NCBI GenBank assembly: GCA_934675735.1
Contig: CAKURR010000005.1
Location: 59,097 to 123,096, forward strand
Source of the DNA: an uncultured Clostridia bacterium
Lineage (GTDB): Bacteria > Bacillota > Clostridia > Christensenellales > Aristaeellaceae
Length of the DNA stretch: 64,000 nt
Direction: 5' to 3'
Shown: piece by piece, positions 24,580-31,861 of the stretch
How the letters are laid out: each line of letters starts with the position of its first letter
How positions within the stretch are numbered: position 1 is the first letter of the stretch
Notes under the pieces: generated by a model
The model's input: only the letters and a program-made list of their open reading frames with translations
Told to the model about the DNA's origin: nothing
Databases searched by the model: none
Program-made: the position numbers and the translations under genes

Positions 24580-24752
24580 GGGGCTGTCAAGCTGATACCC
24601 CCGATATTTCAAGAAAAGCTAAGTGTTTCTGCCCGAAGGTTTCCAAAGGGCGAACGGAAAGCCCTTTGGTGGGGCGATGGGGCAAAGCCCCATATCCTAA
24701 AAATGTTTAGACGATTATTTCTTGAAATGTTTGGTTTAAGCCTGACAGCTCC
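24580..24752. repeat. R2 nested inverted repeat, copy b (short type)
   Basis: The outer arms GGGGCTGTCA (24580-24589) and TGACAGCTCC (24743-24752) pair. Next come ATTTCAAGAAAAGCTAAG and CTTGAAAT/TTTAG arms, with CCAAAGGGC/GCCCTTTGG and GGGGCAAAGCCCC hairpins inside. It lies between the 5'-nucleotidase-domain gene and moxR. Confidence 0.75.
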
Positions 24753-24782
24753 AAGGGTCTGCATTCAAAAGCGGACGCCGAT

Positions 24783-25637
24783 TTACCGGACGTTGAGCCG
24801 CCCCTGCGGCGCGGCGTAGGCGTCGCCGATTTGGTTGTTCAGCTCGGAAGCGATATACGACCAGACCACGTCGCGCACGACGGCGGTGGTGACGGCGCTC
24901 AGCTCGTTTGCCTCCGCAGCGGCTTTGAAGGCGTAGGAGGAATCCATGCCGTTGAAGTTGGCATTGCTGGTGATGACGGCATAGGTCGCTTCCGCGTCAA
25001 ACGGCTGCCCGTTCACATCCGCGATGCTCACGCGGGAGAGCGAACCGGCGGTGAACCAGTGGTCGCCGTAGGCTTCCAGCGCGTCATATGCTTTGGCGGT
25101 ATCGACGGTGTAGGTCAGGCCGGAAACCTGCATCAGCGACGCGCACGCGTCGGCGGTTTCGGCGGTGTAGGGCAGCGCCTGAGACGCGGCTTCCAGCGCC
25201 TCGAGCAGCTGCGCGCCCGTCATATACACGACCGCAACCTTGTTCGGGAAGGGGAGCACTTCGGCCAGAGCTTCCGCGCCGAACGTACCCTCCGCGATAT
25301 CGGCGCGGAGGTTGCCGCCGTTCCACAGGGCGACGACGTGCTCCGTGTCCACGGCGATGTGGTTGTTGCCGGCCTTCACGTCGTCCTCGTCAAAGGCGGC
25401 GTCGATTTCGCCGGAGACTGCGAACCAGCGCAGCGCGTCCGTCCACAGGTCGCCGAGGTTGGTTTCGCCTTGGCGCGCCGCGTCGTTTGCGCCGACGAGG
25501 GTCACGGCCGTGTAGGCTTCCAGAGAATCATCCAGCTCGATTTCGTTGCCGTGCGCGTCGGTGAAGGTGGAAGCGCAGGCGGTGGAAGCGAGCAGGCACA
25601 GGGCCAGAAGCAGCGTGAGGATTTTGGAAAATTTCAT
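24783..25637 (-). CDS. secreted free-standing 5'-nucleotidase C-terminal domain protein
   Basis: This 284-residue protein has a signal peptide (MKFSKILTLLLALCLLASTAC; cleavage or lipidation near residue 21). It is otherwise only the substrate-binding domain of secreted 5'-nucleotidases: NLGDLWTDAL, WNGGNLRADIAEGTFGAEALAEVLPF, GAQLLEALE and MQVSGLTYTVD. The metallophosphatase domain that carries the metal site is absent. It may bind nucleotides or adenosine without hydrolysis, or work with another catalytic chain. The ATG (complement of 25635-25637) is used because the upstream extension falls in repeat R1-D. Confidence 0.8.
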   Translation of the reverse strand: MKFSKILTLLLALCLLASTACASTFTDAHGNEIELDDSLEAYTAVTLVGANDAARQGETNLGDLWTDALRWFAVSGEIDAAFDEDDVKAGNNHIAVDTEHVVALWNGGNLRADIAEGTFGAEALAEVLPFPNKVAVVYMTGAQLLEALEAASQALPYTAETADACASLMQVSGLTYTVDTAKAYDALEAYGDHWFTAGSLSRVSIADVNGQPFDAEATYAVITSNANFNGMDSSYAFKAAAEANELSAVTTAVVRDVVWSYIASELNNQIGDAYAAPQGRLNVR

Positions 25638-25687
25638 GGTGAGAAGCTCCTTTGCATAGATGATGAGGAAATTTGATGCGTTTGCGC

Positions 25688-25838
25688 CTTGAAGTCGTTT
25701 CAATCGCAGACTGCTTCGCAGTCCGCTCTGAAACTGCATTTTTTAAGAAAAGGGTGATATTGGGCTGAGGCCCAAACCTGTTTGGGGGGGATAATCCCCC
25801 AAGCCCCCTGCTTCGCTTCGCGGCGGTTCAAAGAAGTT
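25688..25838 (+). repeat. R1 hairpin-chain repeat, copy D (short)
   Basis: CTTGAAGTCGTTTCAATC..GACTGC-ttc-GCAGTC..CTCTGAAAC, GGGCTGAGGCCC, TTTGGGGGGGATAATCCCCCAA and CTTCGCTTCGCGGCGGTTCAAAG. It has the same order of hairpins as B and C, and lies upstream of the nucleotidase-domain gene. Confidence 0.8.
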
Positions 25839-25864
25839 TGAGCAATTTCGTTTTTTCCGGACAG

Positions 25865-25967
25865 AAAAAAGGCGCGGCATGCCCGCCTGACGGGTATACC
25901 GACGCCTTCATGATCGTCATTGCTTTTTTCAAAAATGGAAAAAAACGCGGTGCCGACTTCTGTCGGC
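25865..25967 (-). terminator. tandem terminators after the metallo-hydrolase gene
   Basis: On the minus strand GCCGAC-agaa-GTCGGC (complement of 25952-25967) is followed by a run of seven T. Further on, a longer imperfect stem (complement of 25871-25906, CCCG-tcagg-CGGG core) is followed by six T. The rest of 25839-26020 shows nothing else. Confidence 0.7.
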
Positions 25968-26020
25968 GCTGTTTCGCTTCTGCGGAACAAAAGCTATTAT
26001 GGCATAAGCGGCGGAAAATG

Positions 26021-26899
26021 TCAATCCCCCTGCGCGGCTCGGCGGACGGGCTTCAGGCGGCCTGACTGCGCGCGCTCGCGGGTGTCGTCCGACTCGTCAT
26101 ACGCGTCGTAGGGCGCGGTCGGGTCGTTGACGCGCTTTTTGAACGGCGAACAGAGCTTATCCTTATGGGCAAAGGCAAAATCCATATCCGCGGTATAGCC
26201 CGTATGGCCGGTGATGAAAATCGGCTGCAGGCCGCGCGCGCGGAGCTTATCCTCAAACGCGGCAAGTGAACGGACGGCGAGCTTGTTATCCTCGGCCAGC
26301 GCGCTGATGAAGCTGTAACCGCCGTCCGCGCCGAACCAGATGGTGTCGCCCGTGAAGAGGTAGGTATCGTCGATGAGATACACGATATGCCCCCACGTGT
26401 GGCCCGGCACGAGGAAGCACTCGATTTTGATATCGCCGATGTTCAGCGTCTGCCCGTCGCGCACGAGCACCTTTTCGTTGTTGATGGTCACCTGCGGCAG
26501 TTTATAGAGGTGATAAATCACCTTGCGGCGCACCTCGCCCGTCAGATAGCGGTTTTCGATTTCGCCGACGTAGAGCGTTGCGTTTTTGAACAGGCCCGGG
26601 CTGTCCGCCTCGACCGCGCCGACGTGGTCGGTATCCTGATGGGTAATCAGAATATGGCCGATTTCGTCGGGCGAGATGCCCAGCCAGCGCATCTTCTCTT
26701 CCAGCGGCTCGTAATTATAGCCCGCGTCAATCATAATCGTGACGCCGTTTTTGCGGTAAAAGAAGATGTTGGCGACCCACTCGCGCACGCAGGCCACACG
26801 GTCGTCAATCCAGCCCGTATTCAGGGGCTTGAAAATCTGCTTGCCGCGATACATGCGGCTCATTTCTTTTTTCTGAAACTCGGTTGCCTTTTTGGACAC
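26021..26899 (-). CDS. metallo-beta-lactamase-fold hydrolase
   Basis: This 292-residue cytoplasmic protein has the metal motif THQDTDHVG (86-94, a variant of HxHxDH with Asp in the middle position), a second His in FLVPGHTWGHI and a third in FITGHTGY. These are features of the glyoxalase II-like MBL group. The GTG start (complement of 26897-26899) is chosen because GGAGG sits 8-10 nt upstream. Longer extensions run through the promoter. The substrate is unknown. The promoter shares an operator with the hydrolases at 1-1134, suggesting one regulon, perhaps for an ester or thioester compound. Confidence 0.85.
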   Translation of the reverse strand: MSKKATEFQKKEMSRMYRGKQIFKPLNTGWIDDRVACVREWVANIFFYRKNGVTIMIDAGYNYEPLEEKMRWLGISPDEIGHILITHQDTDHVGAVEADSPGLFKNATLYVGEIENRYLTGEVRRKVIYHLYKLPQVTINNEKVLVRDGQTLNIGDIKIECFLVPGHTWGHIVYLIDDTYLFTGDTIWFGADGGYSFISALAEDNKLAVRSLAAFEDKLRARGLQPIFITGHTGYTADMDFAFAHKDKLCSPFKKRVNDPTAPYDAYDESDDTRERAQSGRLKPVRRAAQGD

Positions 26900-26920
26900 G
26901 GCGGCTTCCTCCCTTGCGCT

Positions 26921-26984
26921 GCATACAATTGTGTTAGAAACAACTAACCGTATGCATTGTACCGCAGAGGGGCGGAATTGGCAA
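26921..26984 (-). promoter_or_regulatory. promoter with GTTAG-N6-CTAAC operator
   Basis: On the minus strand TTGCCA (complement of 26979-26984), 17 nt, TACAAT (complement of 26956-26961). The palindrome GTTAGTTGTTTCTAAC (complement of 26933-26948) covers the expected start of transcription and sits inside outer arms GCATAC/GTATGC (26921-26926, 26950-26955). Confidence 0.7.
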
Positions 26985-27026
26985 GGGGTTTCGGGGATTT
27001 TCGCCCCCGCATGCCGCCAAACCGAA

Positions 27027-27055
27027 TTGACGGAAACGCGCCGAGCGATTATAAT
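27027..27055 (+). promoter_or_regulatory. promoter of the cobalamin uptake locus
   Basis: TTGACG (27027-27032), 17 nt, TATAAT (27050-27055). The riboswitch begins a few bases later. Confidence 0.85.
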
Positions 27056-27060
27056 AAGGT

Positions 27061-27260
27061 GACAAATGAATAGCCGGTGTATCTGCGCGAAACGCGCGGT
27101 GCGCAAGCGCCATAGGAATCGGATGCAATTTCCGAGCTATCCCAGTAACCGTGAAGCCGACGAAAGCGTGATGAGCCACTGCGAAAGCGGGAAGGCGCGC
27201 CGGTAGGATGAAGCCAAGCCGGGAGACTTGTTTACACCGTGAATCATCTTTCCCCTGGGG
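27061..27260 (+). ncRNA. cobalamin (AdoCbl) riboswitch
   Basis: The leader holds the class features: GCCGGTG near the 5' end, an AATCGGATG...CCGAGC stem, GAGCCACTGCGAAAGCGGGAAGGC (about 27173-27199) and the B12 box AAGCCGGGAGACTTG (about 27215-27230). The GCCACTG/GGGAAGGC pair is diagnostic for this riboswitch. When B12 binds, expression of the downstream transport genes should fall, through the terminator at 27302. Confidence 0.9.
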
Positions 27261-27301
27261 GTGGGATAGGCTATCCGGCCGAGGCAATCGGTCTGCTTAG
27301 T

Positions 27302-27328
27302 GTCCCTCAGGAAGGGACTTTTTCTTTT
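27302..27328 (+). terminator. riboswitch expression-platform terminator
   Basis: GTCCCT (27302-27307) pairs with AGGGAC (27313-27318) and a T-rich run follows. It stands 60 nt before btuF, where a riboswitch-controlled attenuator is expected. Confidence 0.75.
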
Positions 27329-27382
27329 GGGAGCCGTCCCTTCCGCGATTCATTTGCAATTTTTTAAGGAGGGACTGTTATC

Positions 27383-28288
27383 ATGTCCAAGAAACTTTTT
27401 GCCCTGCTTCTGGCCGCGCTGATGGTGTGCGGCGCGGCGCTGGCGCTGGCCGACGGCATCGCCGTCACCGACATGCACGGCCGCGAGATTACGCTGGATG
27501 CGCCCGCGACGCGCATTGTCGCGCTCACGCCGTCCGACTGTGAAATCCTCTGCGCCATCGGCGGCGGGGATGCGCTCGTCGGCCGCGGCAAATACTGCGA
27601 TTATCCGGAATCCGTGACGGAGCTGCCCGTCGTGCAGTCCGGCGCGGAGACCAACATCGAAGAGATTCTGGCGCTCGAGCCGCAGGTCGTGCTGATGAGC
27701 GACATGTCTCAGACCGAGGAGCAGGCCAAGCTGCTCGAGCAGAACGGCGTGAAGGTGGTCATCAGCGACGCGAACGATATCGCGGGCGTGTACACCGCCA
27801 TCCGCATGATCGGCACGCTGATGGCCAAAAACGACGAGGCCGAGGCGCTCATCGCCGACATGCAGGCGACCTTCGACGAGATTGCCGCCAAGAGCGAGCA
27901 GAGCGGCAAGACCGTCTATTTCGAGGTTTCTCCGCTCCAGTGGGGACTGTGGACGGCCGGCAGCGGCACGTTTATGGATGAGCTGGCGACCATGTGCGGC
28001 GTGACCAACGCGTTTGCGGATATTTCCGGCTGGCAGTCCGTCAGCGAGGAGCAGGTCATCGAGCGCAATCCGGATTATATCGTCTCCATCGCGGGTATGG
28101 GCGACACCGCCGTGGAAGAGATTCTCGGCCGCGACGGCTGGGGCGACATCAGCGCGGTGAAGGACGGCAAGGTTTACAACGCCGATTCCAACGCGATTTC
28201 CCGCCCGGGCCCGCGGCTGAAGGACGCGGCTGTCGAGCTGTATGACTTCATCAACGACATCGAGGCTGAAGAAGCTCCCGCTGCCTGA
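27383..28288 (+). CDS. btuF: cobalamin-type ABC transporter binding protein
   Basis: This 301-residue protein has a cleavable signal (1-24, ending ALALA), then the type III binding-protein fold: DMHGREITLDAPATRIVALTPSDCEILCAIG at the N-lobe, ALEPQVVLMSD, the long connecting helix near 150-175, and the C-lobe with ERNPDYIVSIAG. It captures B12 (or a related corrinoid or chelate) outside the membrane. The corrinoid assignment rests mainly on the upstream cobalamin riboswitch. AAGGAGG precedes the ATG. A 240-nt gap with repeat R2-c separates it from the permease. Confidence 0.88.
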   Translation: MSKKLFALLLAALMVCGAALALADGIAVTDMHGREITLDAPATRIVALTPSDCEILCAIGGGDALVGRGKYCDYPESVTELPVVQSGAETNIEEILALEPQVVLMSDMSQTEEQAKLLEQNGVKVVISDANDIAGVYTAIRMIGTLMAKNDEAEALIADMQATFDEIAAKSEQSGKTVYFEVSPLQWGLWTAGSGTFMDELATMCGVTNAFADISGWQSVSEEQVIERNPDYIVSIAGMGDTAVEEILGRDGWGDISAVKDGKVYNADSNAISRPGPRLKDAAVELYDFINDIEAEEAPAA

Positions 28289-28299
28289 AAATGAAAAAA

Positions 28300-28470
28300 G
28301 GGACTGTTAAGCTTAAACCGAATATTTCAAGGAGTAATCATCTAAGCATTTCAGGATATGGGGCTTTGCCCCATCGCCCCACCAAAGGGCTTTCCGGTCG
28401 CCCTTTGGAAACCTTCGGGCACAAATACTTAGTTTCTCTTGAAATAACAGGCTTATGAGCGTAACGGCCC
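28300..28470. repeat. R2 nested inverted repeat, copy c (short type)
   Basis: The outer ends GGGACTGTTAAGCTTA and TAACGGCCC are partly inverted. Inside are ATTTCAAGGAG/CTCTTGAAAT, CTAAGC/ACTTAG, GGGGCTTTGCCCC and CCAAAGGGC/GCCCTTTGG. It interrupts the btuF-btuC operon. Confidence 0.75.
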
Positions 28471-28530
28471 TTTTTATATGCTTGAGCGAAGCCGAAAATC
28501 GGCACAAAATCAGAAAGAGGTTCTCGTTTC

Positions 28531-29553
28531 ATGACCGACCGCTTTTCCCCCAAAACCTACGCGCTGTTCATTCTGGCGCTGCTGCTGACGATGCTGCTGT
28601 GCGTCTGCGTCGGCAGCGTATCCATCGCGCCGAAGGACACGCTGACCGCCGTTTTCTGCGCGCTGATGGGGAAGGAGGTGCCCGCGGGCATCTCCAAAAA
28701 CATCATTCTGAACGTGCGCCTGCCGCGCGTGCTCAACGTGGCGCTGGTCGGCGCGGCGCTCTCGCTGTGCGGCGCGGCGATGCAGGGGCTTTTGCGCAAC
28801 CCGCTGGCGGACGGCTCGACGCTCGGCGTCTCCTCCGGCGCGTCGCTGGGCGCGGTCATCGCGCTGGCGCTGGGCGTCACCGTGCCCGGCTCGGAATACG
28901 GCGGCACGATGCTCATGGCGATGGCGTTCGCGTTTTTGTCGCTGGTGCTGATTCTCTCGCTGGCCTACGCGCTGGATCACTCGCTGGCGACGAACAGCAT
29001 CATCCTCATCGGCGTGATTTTTTCGATGTTCGTTTCCAGCGTCATCAACCTGATTCTCTCGTTTCTCAACAATCAGGTGCGCTCCGTCGCGTTTTGGACG
29101 ATGGGCTCGCTTTCGGGCACGGGCTACGCGCACACGCGCATTCTGGCGCTGGCGCTGCTGCTCTGCGGCGGCGTGATTTTCCGCTATGCGCGCGAGCTGA
29201 ACGCGTTTGCCGTCGGCGAGGATAATGCGCGCCACATCGGCGTGAACGTCAAACGGGTGAAGCTGGTGATACTGGTCACGGTGTCCGTGCTCATCGGCGT
29301 GTGCGTCTCCATCGGCGGCAGCATCGGCTTTGTCGGGCTGGTTGTGCCGCATATGGCGCGGATGATTGCGGGGCCGAACCACAAGCGGCTGCTGCCCGCG
29401 TCGATGTTTGCGGGCGCAGTCTTTCTGCTGCTGGCGGATTTAATCGCCCGCACGCTGCTCAGTCCGGTGGAGCTTTCCATCGGCGTGGTGACGTCGCTGG
29501 TCGGCGCGGCGGCGTTTGTCGCCATCTTTTATCGGGCGAGAAAGGCGGGGTGA
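28531..29553 (+). CDS. btuC: cobalamin-type ABC transporter permease
   Basis: This 340-residue protein has about ten membrane helices of the FecCD/BtuC family, with hallmarks NVRLPRVLNVALVGAALSLCGAAMQGLLRNPLADGSTLG (about 63-101) and GFVGLVVPHMARMIAGPNHKRLLPAS. It forms the channel for the btuF ligand. The ATG follows AGAAAGAGG. It overlaps the same transcript as btuD, which starts 4 nt after its stop. Confidence 0.9.
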   Translation: MTDRFSPKTYALFILALLLTMLLCVCVGSVSIAPKDTLTAVFCALMGKEVPAGISKNIILNVRLPRVLNVALVGAALSLCGAAMQGLLRNPLADGSTLGVSSGASLGAVIALALGVTVPGSEYGGTMLMAMAFAFLSLVLILSLAYALDHSLATNSIILIGVIFSMFVSSVINLILSFLNNQVRSVAFWTMGSLSGTGYAHTRILALALLLCGGVIFRYARELNAFAVGEDNARHIGVNVKRVKLVILVTVSVLIGVCVSIGGSIGFVGLVVPHMARMIAGPNHKRLLPASMFAGAVFLLLADLIARTLLSPVELSIGVVTSLVGAAAFVAIFYRARKAG

Positions 29554-29557
29554 GGGC

Positions 29558-30313
29558 ATGCTGAAAGCGGAAAACGTGACGGTTCGCTACGGCGAGCGCA
29601 CGGTTGTGCAGAACCTCTCCTTTGAATTGAAGGCGGGGCAGTGGATGATGCTCGTCGGGCCGAACGGCGCGGGCAAATCCACGCTCATCGAGACGATTGC
29701 GGGCGGCGTGCCCTATACGGGCAGAATTTTGCTGGAGGGGCGGGACATCCGCAGACTCAAGGCGGCGGAGCTGGCGCGCAGAATCGGCGTGCTGGCGCAG
29801 AAAAACGCGGTGAGCTATGCGTATACCGTGGAGGAAGTGGTCAGCCTGGGGCGCTATGCGCACGCGTCGGGCTTTTTGGCCGCCCGCGACGACGACGGGG
29901 AAGCGCGCGTCGCGCGCGCGCTGGAGCTGACGGGCCTGACCGAGCTGCGCCGCGCCAACGTGATGACCCTTTCGGGCGGCGAATTGCAGCGCACGTTTCT
30001 GGCACAGGTGTTCGCGCAGAACCCGCAGATTCTCATCCTCGACGAACCGGCGAATCATTTGGATTTGATTTATCAGAAGCACATCTTCTCACTGATTGAA
30101 GCGTGGCTGAAACAGCCGAGCCGCGCGGTGATTTCCGTCGTGCACGATTTGAGCCTGGCGCGCAAATACGGCACGCATGCCGTGCTGATGAACCGCGGCG
30201 TGTGCGCCGCACAGGGGGAGATTGACCGTGTGATGACGCGGGAGCGCCTGCAAAGCGTGTATGAGATGGATGTTTACGCATGGATGCGGGAAATGCTGGG
30301 GCAATGGGCATAG
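29558..30313 (+). CDS. btuD: cobalamin-type ABC transporter ATPase
   Basis: A 251-residue ATPase: Walker A GPNGAGKST (about 36-44), Q-loop LAQKNAV, signature LSGGELQR (about 137-144), Walker B ILILDEPANHLD (about 158-169) and H-loop SVVHD. It powers the BtuC permease. Unlike the two sugar importers in this window, this importer is complete within its operon. Confidence 0.92.
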   Translation: MLKAENVTVRYGERTVVQNLSFELKAGQWMMLVGPNGAGKSTLIETIAGGVPYTGRILLEGRDIRRLKAAELARRIGVLAQKNAVSYAYTVEEVVSLGRYAHASGFLAARDDDGEARVARALELTGLTELRRANVMTLSGGELQRTFLAQVFAQNPQILILDEPANHLDLIYQKHIFSLIEAWLKQPSRAVISVVHDLSLARKYGTHAVLMNRGVCAAQGEIDRVMTRERLQSVYEMDVYAWMREMLGQWA

Positions 30314-30343
30314 GTCAATATCATGGAGCAAAATGCGGCTTCT

Positions 30344-30437
30344 GCTCAAAAAACGGACGCGCACTGCGCGTCCCTACGGGCGGAAAAACGATACCCAACC
30401 GAAATAAAGCGGGGGCGCGGCTCAGGCCGCGCCCCTC
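30344..30437. terminator. R4 palindrome and GC hairpin between convergent btuD and lacI-type genes
   Basis: GGACGCGCACTGCGCGTCC (30348-30373 region) is an R4 palindrome. GGGGGCGCGGC-tcag-GCCGCGCCCC (30411-30434) follows, with a short T-rich stretch. The second probably ends btuD transcription. Confidence 0.55.
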
Positions 30438-30455
30438 TCTGTATAGAATACTGGG

Positions 30456-31463
30456 TTAAAAGATGCTTCCGCAGCTTTCCCGCTCGACGATGCGGTGGGG
30501 AATGATGCTCTTGGTCGCCATGAGCTGCGGATTATCGATATGGCTGATGAGCTGGTTGGCCGCTTCGATGCCGAGCTGAAACGAATTGAGGTCCACCGAC
30601 GTGAGCCGCGGCGAGGTTAATTTGGCGAAAAGCGAATTATTGAACGAGATGATGGAGATATCTTTAGGGATGGACAGCCCGTGCGTCAGGCAGACGCGCT
30701 CGAGCGTCATGCCGAGCAAATCGTCGCTGACGACGATGGCGGTCGGCCTGTCCCCACGTTCGATGAGCGTGTGGAGGGCGGCGCTGCCGATATCCGGCGC
30801 GGCCATTTCCACGCAGTAATCTTCGCGGAAGGGAATGCCCGCCAGCGCGAGCGCGGATTGATAGCCGCGCTTTCGGTCGGCGGTGAAGAGATAGGCGTTG
30901 TCGCTGCCCAGATAGGCGATGCACCGATGGCCCTTGCGGATGAGGTATTCGGTGGCCTCCTGACCGGCGAGAAAGTTATCGTTGTCGATATACACCGTCT
31001 TGTTGGCGTAGGCGTAGGCTTTGCCGATGAGCACATACAGCAAACCCGCCTCGACCAGATAATCGATGACGGTATCGCCCTGACGGGAATAGAGCAGAAT
31101 AAACGCGTCCGCCGTGCCGGAGGAAACGAGCAGCCGAACCGCCGAGAGGATTTCCTCATTATCTTGGCCGGTGACGATGGTGCTGATGTATTGATGCGCG
31201 TTGCAGCACTGGTTGATGCCGCGAATCATTTCCAAATAGAAGGGATTTTCGTAAACCTCTTTGACGCTCGGCGGCAGAATCACGCCGATGGTGCGCGGCG
31301 ACGGCGCGGGCGCGCCCTCTGCCGCATAGCCCAGCTTTTTGGCGGCCTGACGCACGCGCTGTTTGGTTTCCTCGCTGATGGAAGGATTGTTTCGGCAGGC
31401 TCGGGACACGGTTGACGGCGAAACGCCTGCCAGCGCCGCCACATCCCGAATGGTTACGGCCAC
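30456..31463 (-). CDS. LacI family transcriptional regulator
   Basis: This 335-residue protein has an N-terminal helix-turn-helix and hinge (TIRDVAALAGVSPSTVSRAC, 4-23; LGYAAEG near 45-50), then a periplasmic-binding-protein-like effector domain with typical VVSDDLLGMTLERV and SIISFNNS segments. The start is GTG (complement of 31461-31463) with AAAGGAG upstream. It is divergent from a sugar ABC importer, and palindromic operator candidates lie in the shared region, so it most likely represses both itself and that importer until the sugar is present. Confidence 0.92.
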   Translation of the reverse strand: MAVTIRDVAALAGVSPSTVSRACRNNPSISEETKQRVRQAAKKLGYAAEGAPAPSPRTIGVILPPSVKEVYENPFYLEMIRGINQCCNAHQYISTIVTGQDNEEILSAVRLLVSSGTADAFILLYSRQGDTVIDYLVEAGLLYVLIGKAYAYANKTVYIDNDNFLAGQEATEYLIRKGHRCIAYLGSDNAYLFTADRKRGYQSALALAGIPFREDYCVEMAAPDIGSAALHTLIERGDRPTAIVVSDDLLGMTLERVCLTHGLSIPKDISIISFNNSLFAKLTSPRLTSVDLNSFQLGIEAANQLISHIDNPQLMATKSIIPHRIVERESCGSIF

Positions 31464-31533
31464 AGAAAACCGCTCCTTTGTGCAGATGATGGGTGAAAAC
31501 GGGCATGCCCCGCCCGTTTTCGCTGCTGCCCTT

Positions 31534-31600
31534 ATTGTAAGAGAGGAGGGGCACGTTTGTCAACCGTGTGCGCACAATTTATGCAAACGAGTTGCGTAAA
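31534..31600 (-). promoter_or_regulatory. promoter of the LacI gene with upstream LacI-type palindrome
   Basis: On the minus strand TTGACA (complement of 31558-31563), 18 nt, TACAAT (complement of 31534-31539). Upstream, TTTATGCAA-acgag-TTGCGTAAA (31578-31600) is a near-perfect palindrome with the GCAAaCG core common in LacI-family operators. TTTGCGCAAA follows directly. Confidence 0.65.
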
Positions 31601-31680
31601 TTTGCGCAAAACGGCGAACCGTGTCGGGAAGAAGAAAAAAGACAAAAAAGGCGAATTTGCAAAATGTCGATTTCTGCACG

Positions 31681-31786
31681 TTGTGATTTGTAAAAAAAGC
31701 TTAAAAATCACAAAAAGGCTCTTGCTTTTCTGACAGGCTTGGTCTATAATGGGTGCATAGACGTTGCATGGAGTTTCACAAACGTC
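31681..31786 (+). promoter_or_regulatory. promoter and operators of the sugar importer
   Basis: TTGCTT (31722-31727), 17 nt, TATAAT (31745-31750). It is flanked by two inverted repeats with 15-nt spacers: TTGTGATTT/AAATCACAA (31681-31689, 31705-31713) upstream and GACGTT/AACGTC (31760-31765, 31781-31786) downstream. They are candidate sites for the LacI protein or another regulator. Confidence 0.6.
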
Positions 31787-31861
31787 ATGAATGCGTATGT
31801 TTGAAGCGGGAGGACGCTTCGACCATAAAAAAATTTCTGCGGAACGAAAGGGGTAACTATC

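Noticed and set aside
24544..24612. Longer start for the MoxR ATPase
   Set aside because: The extension is encoded by repeat R2-b and has no ribosome binding site; the ATG at 24543 has one.
26900..27106. Longer start for the MBL-fold hydrolase
   Set aside because: The extension would cross the promoter and operator; GTG at 26899 has a proper ribosome binding site.
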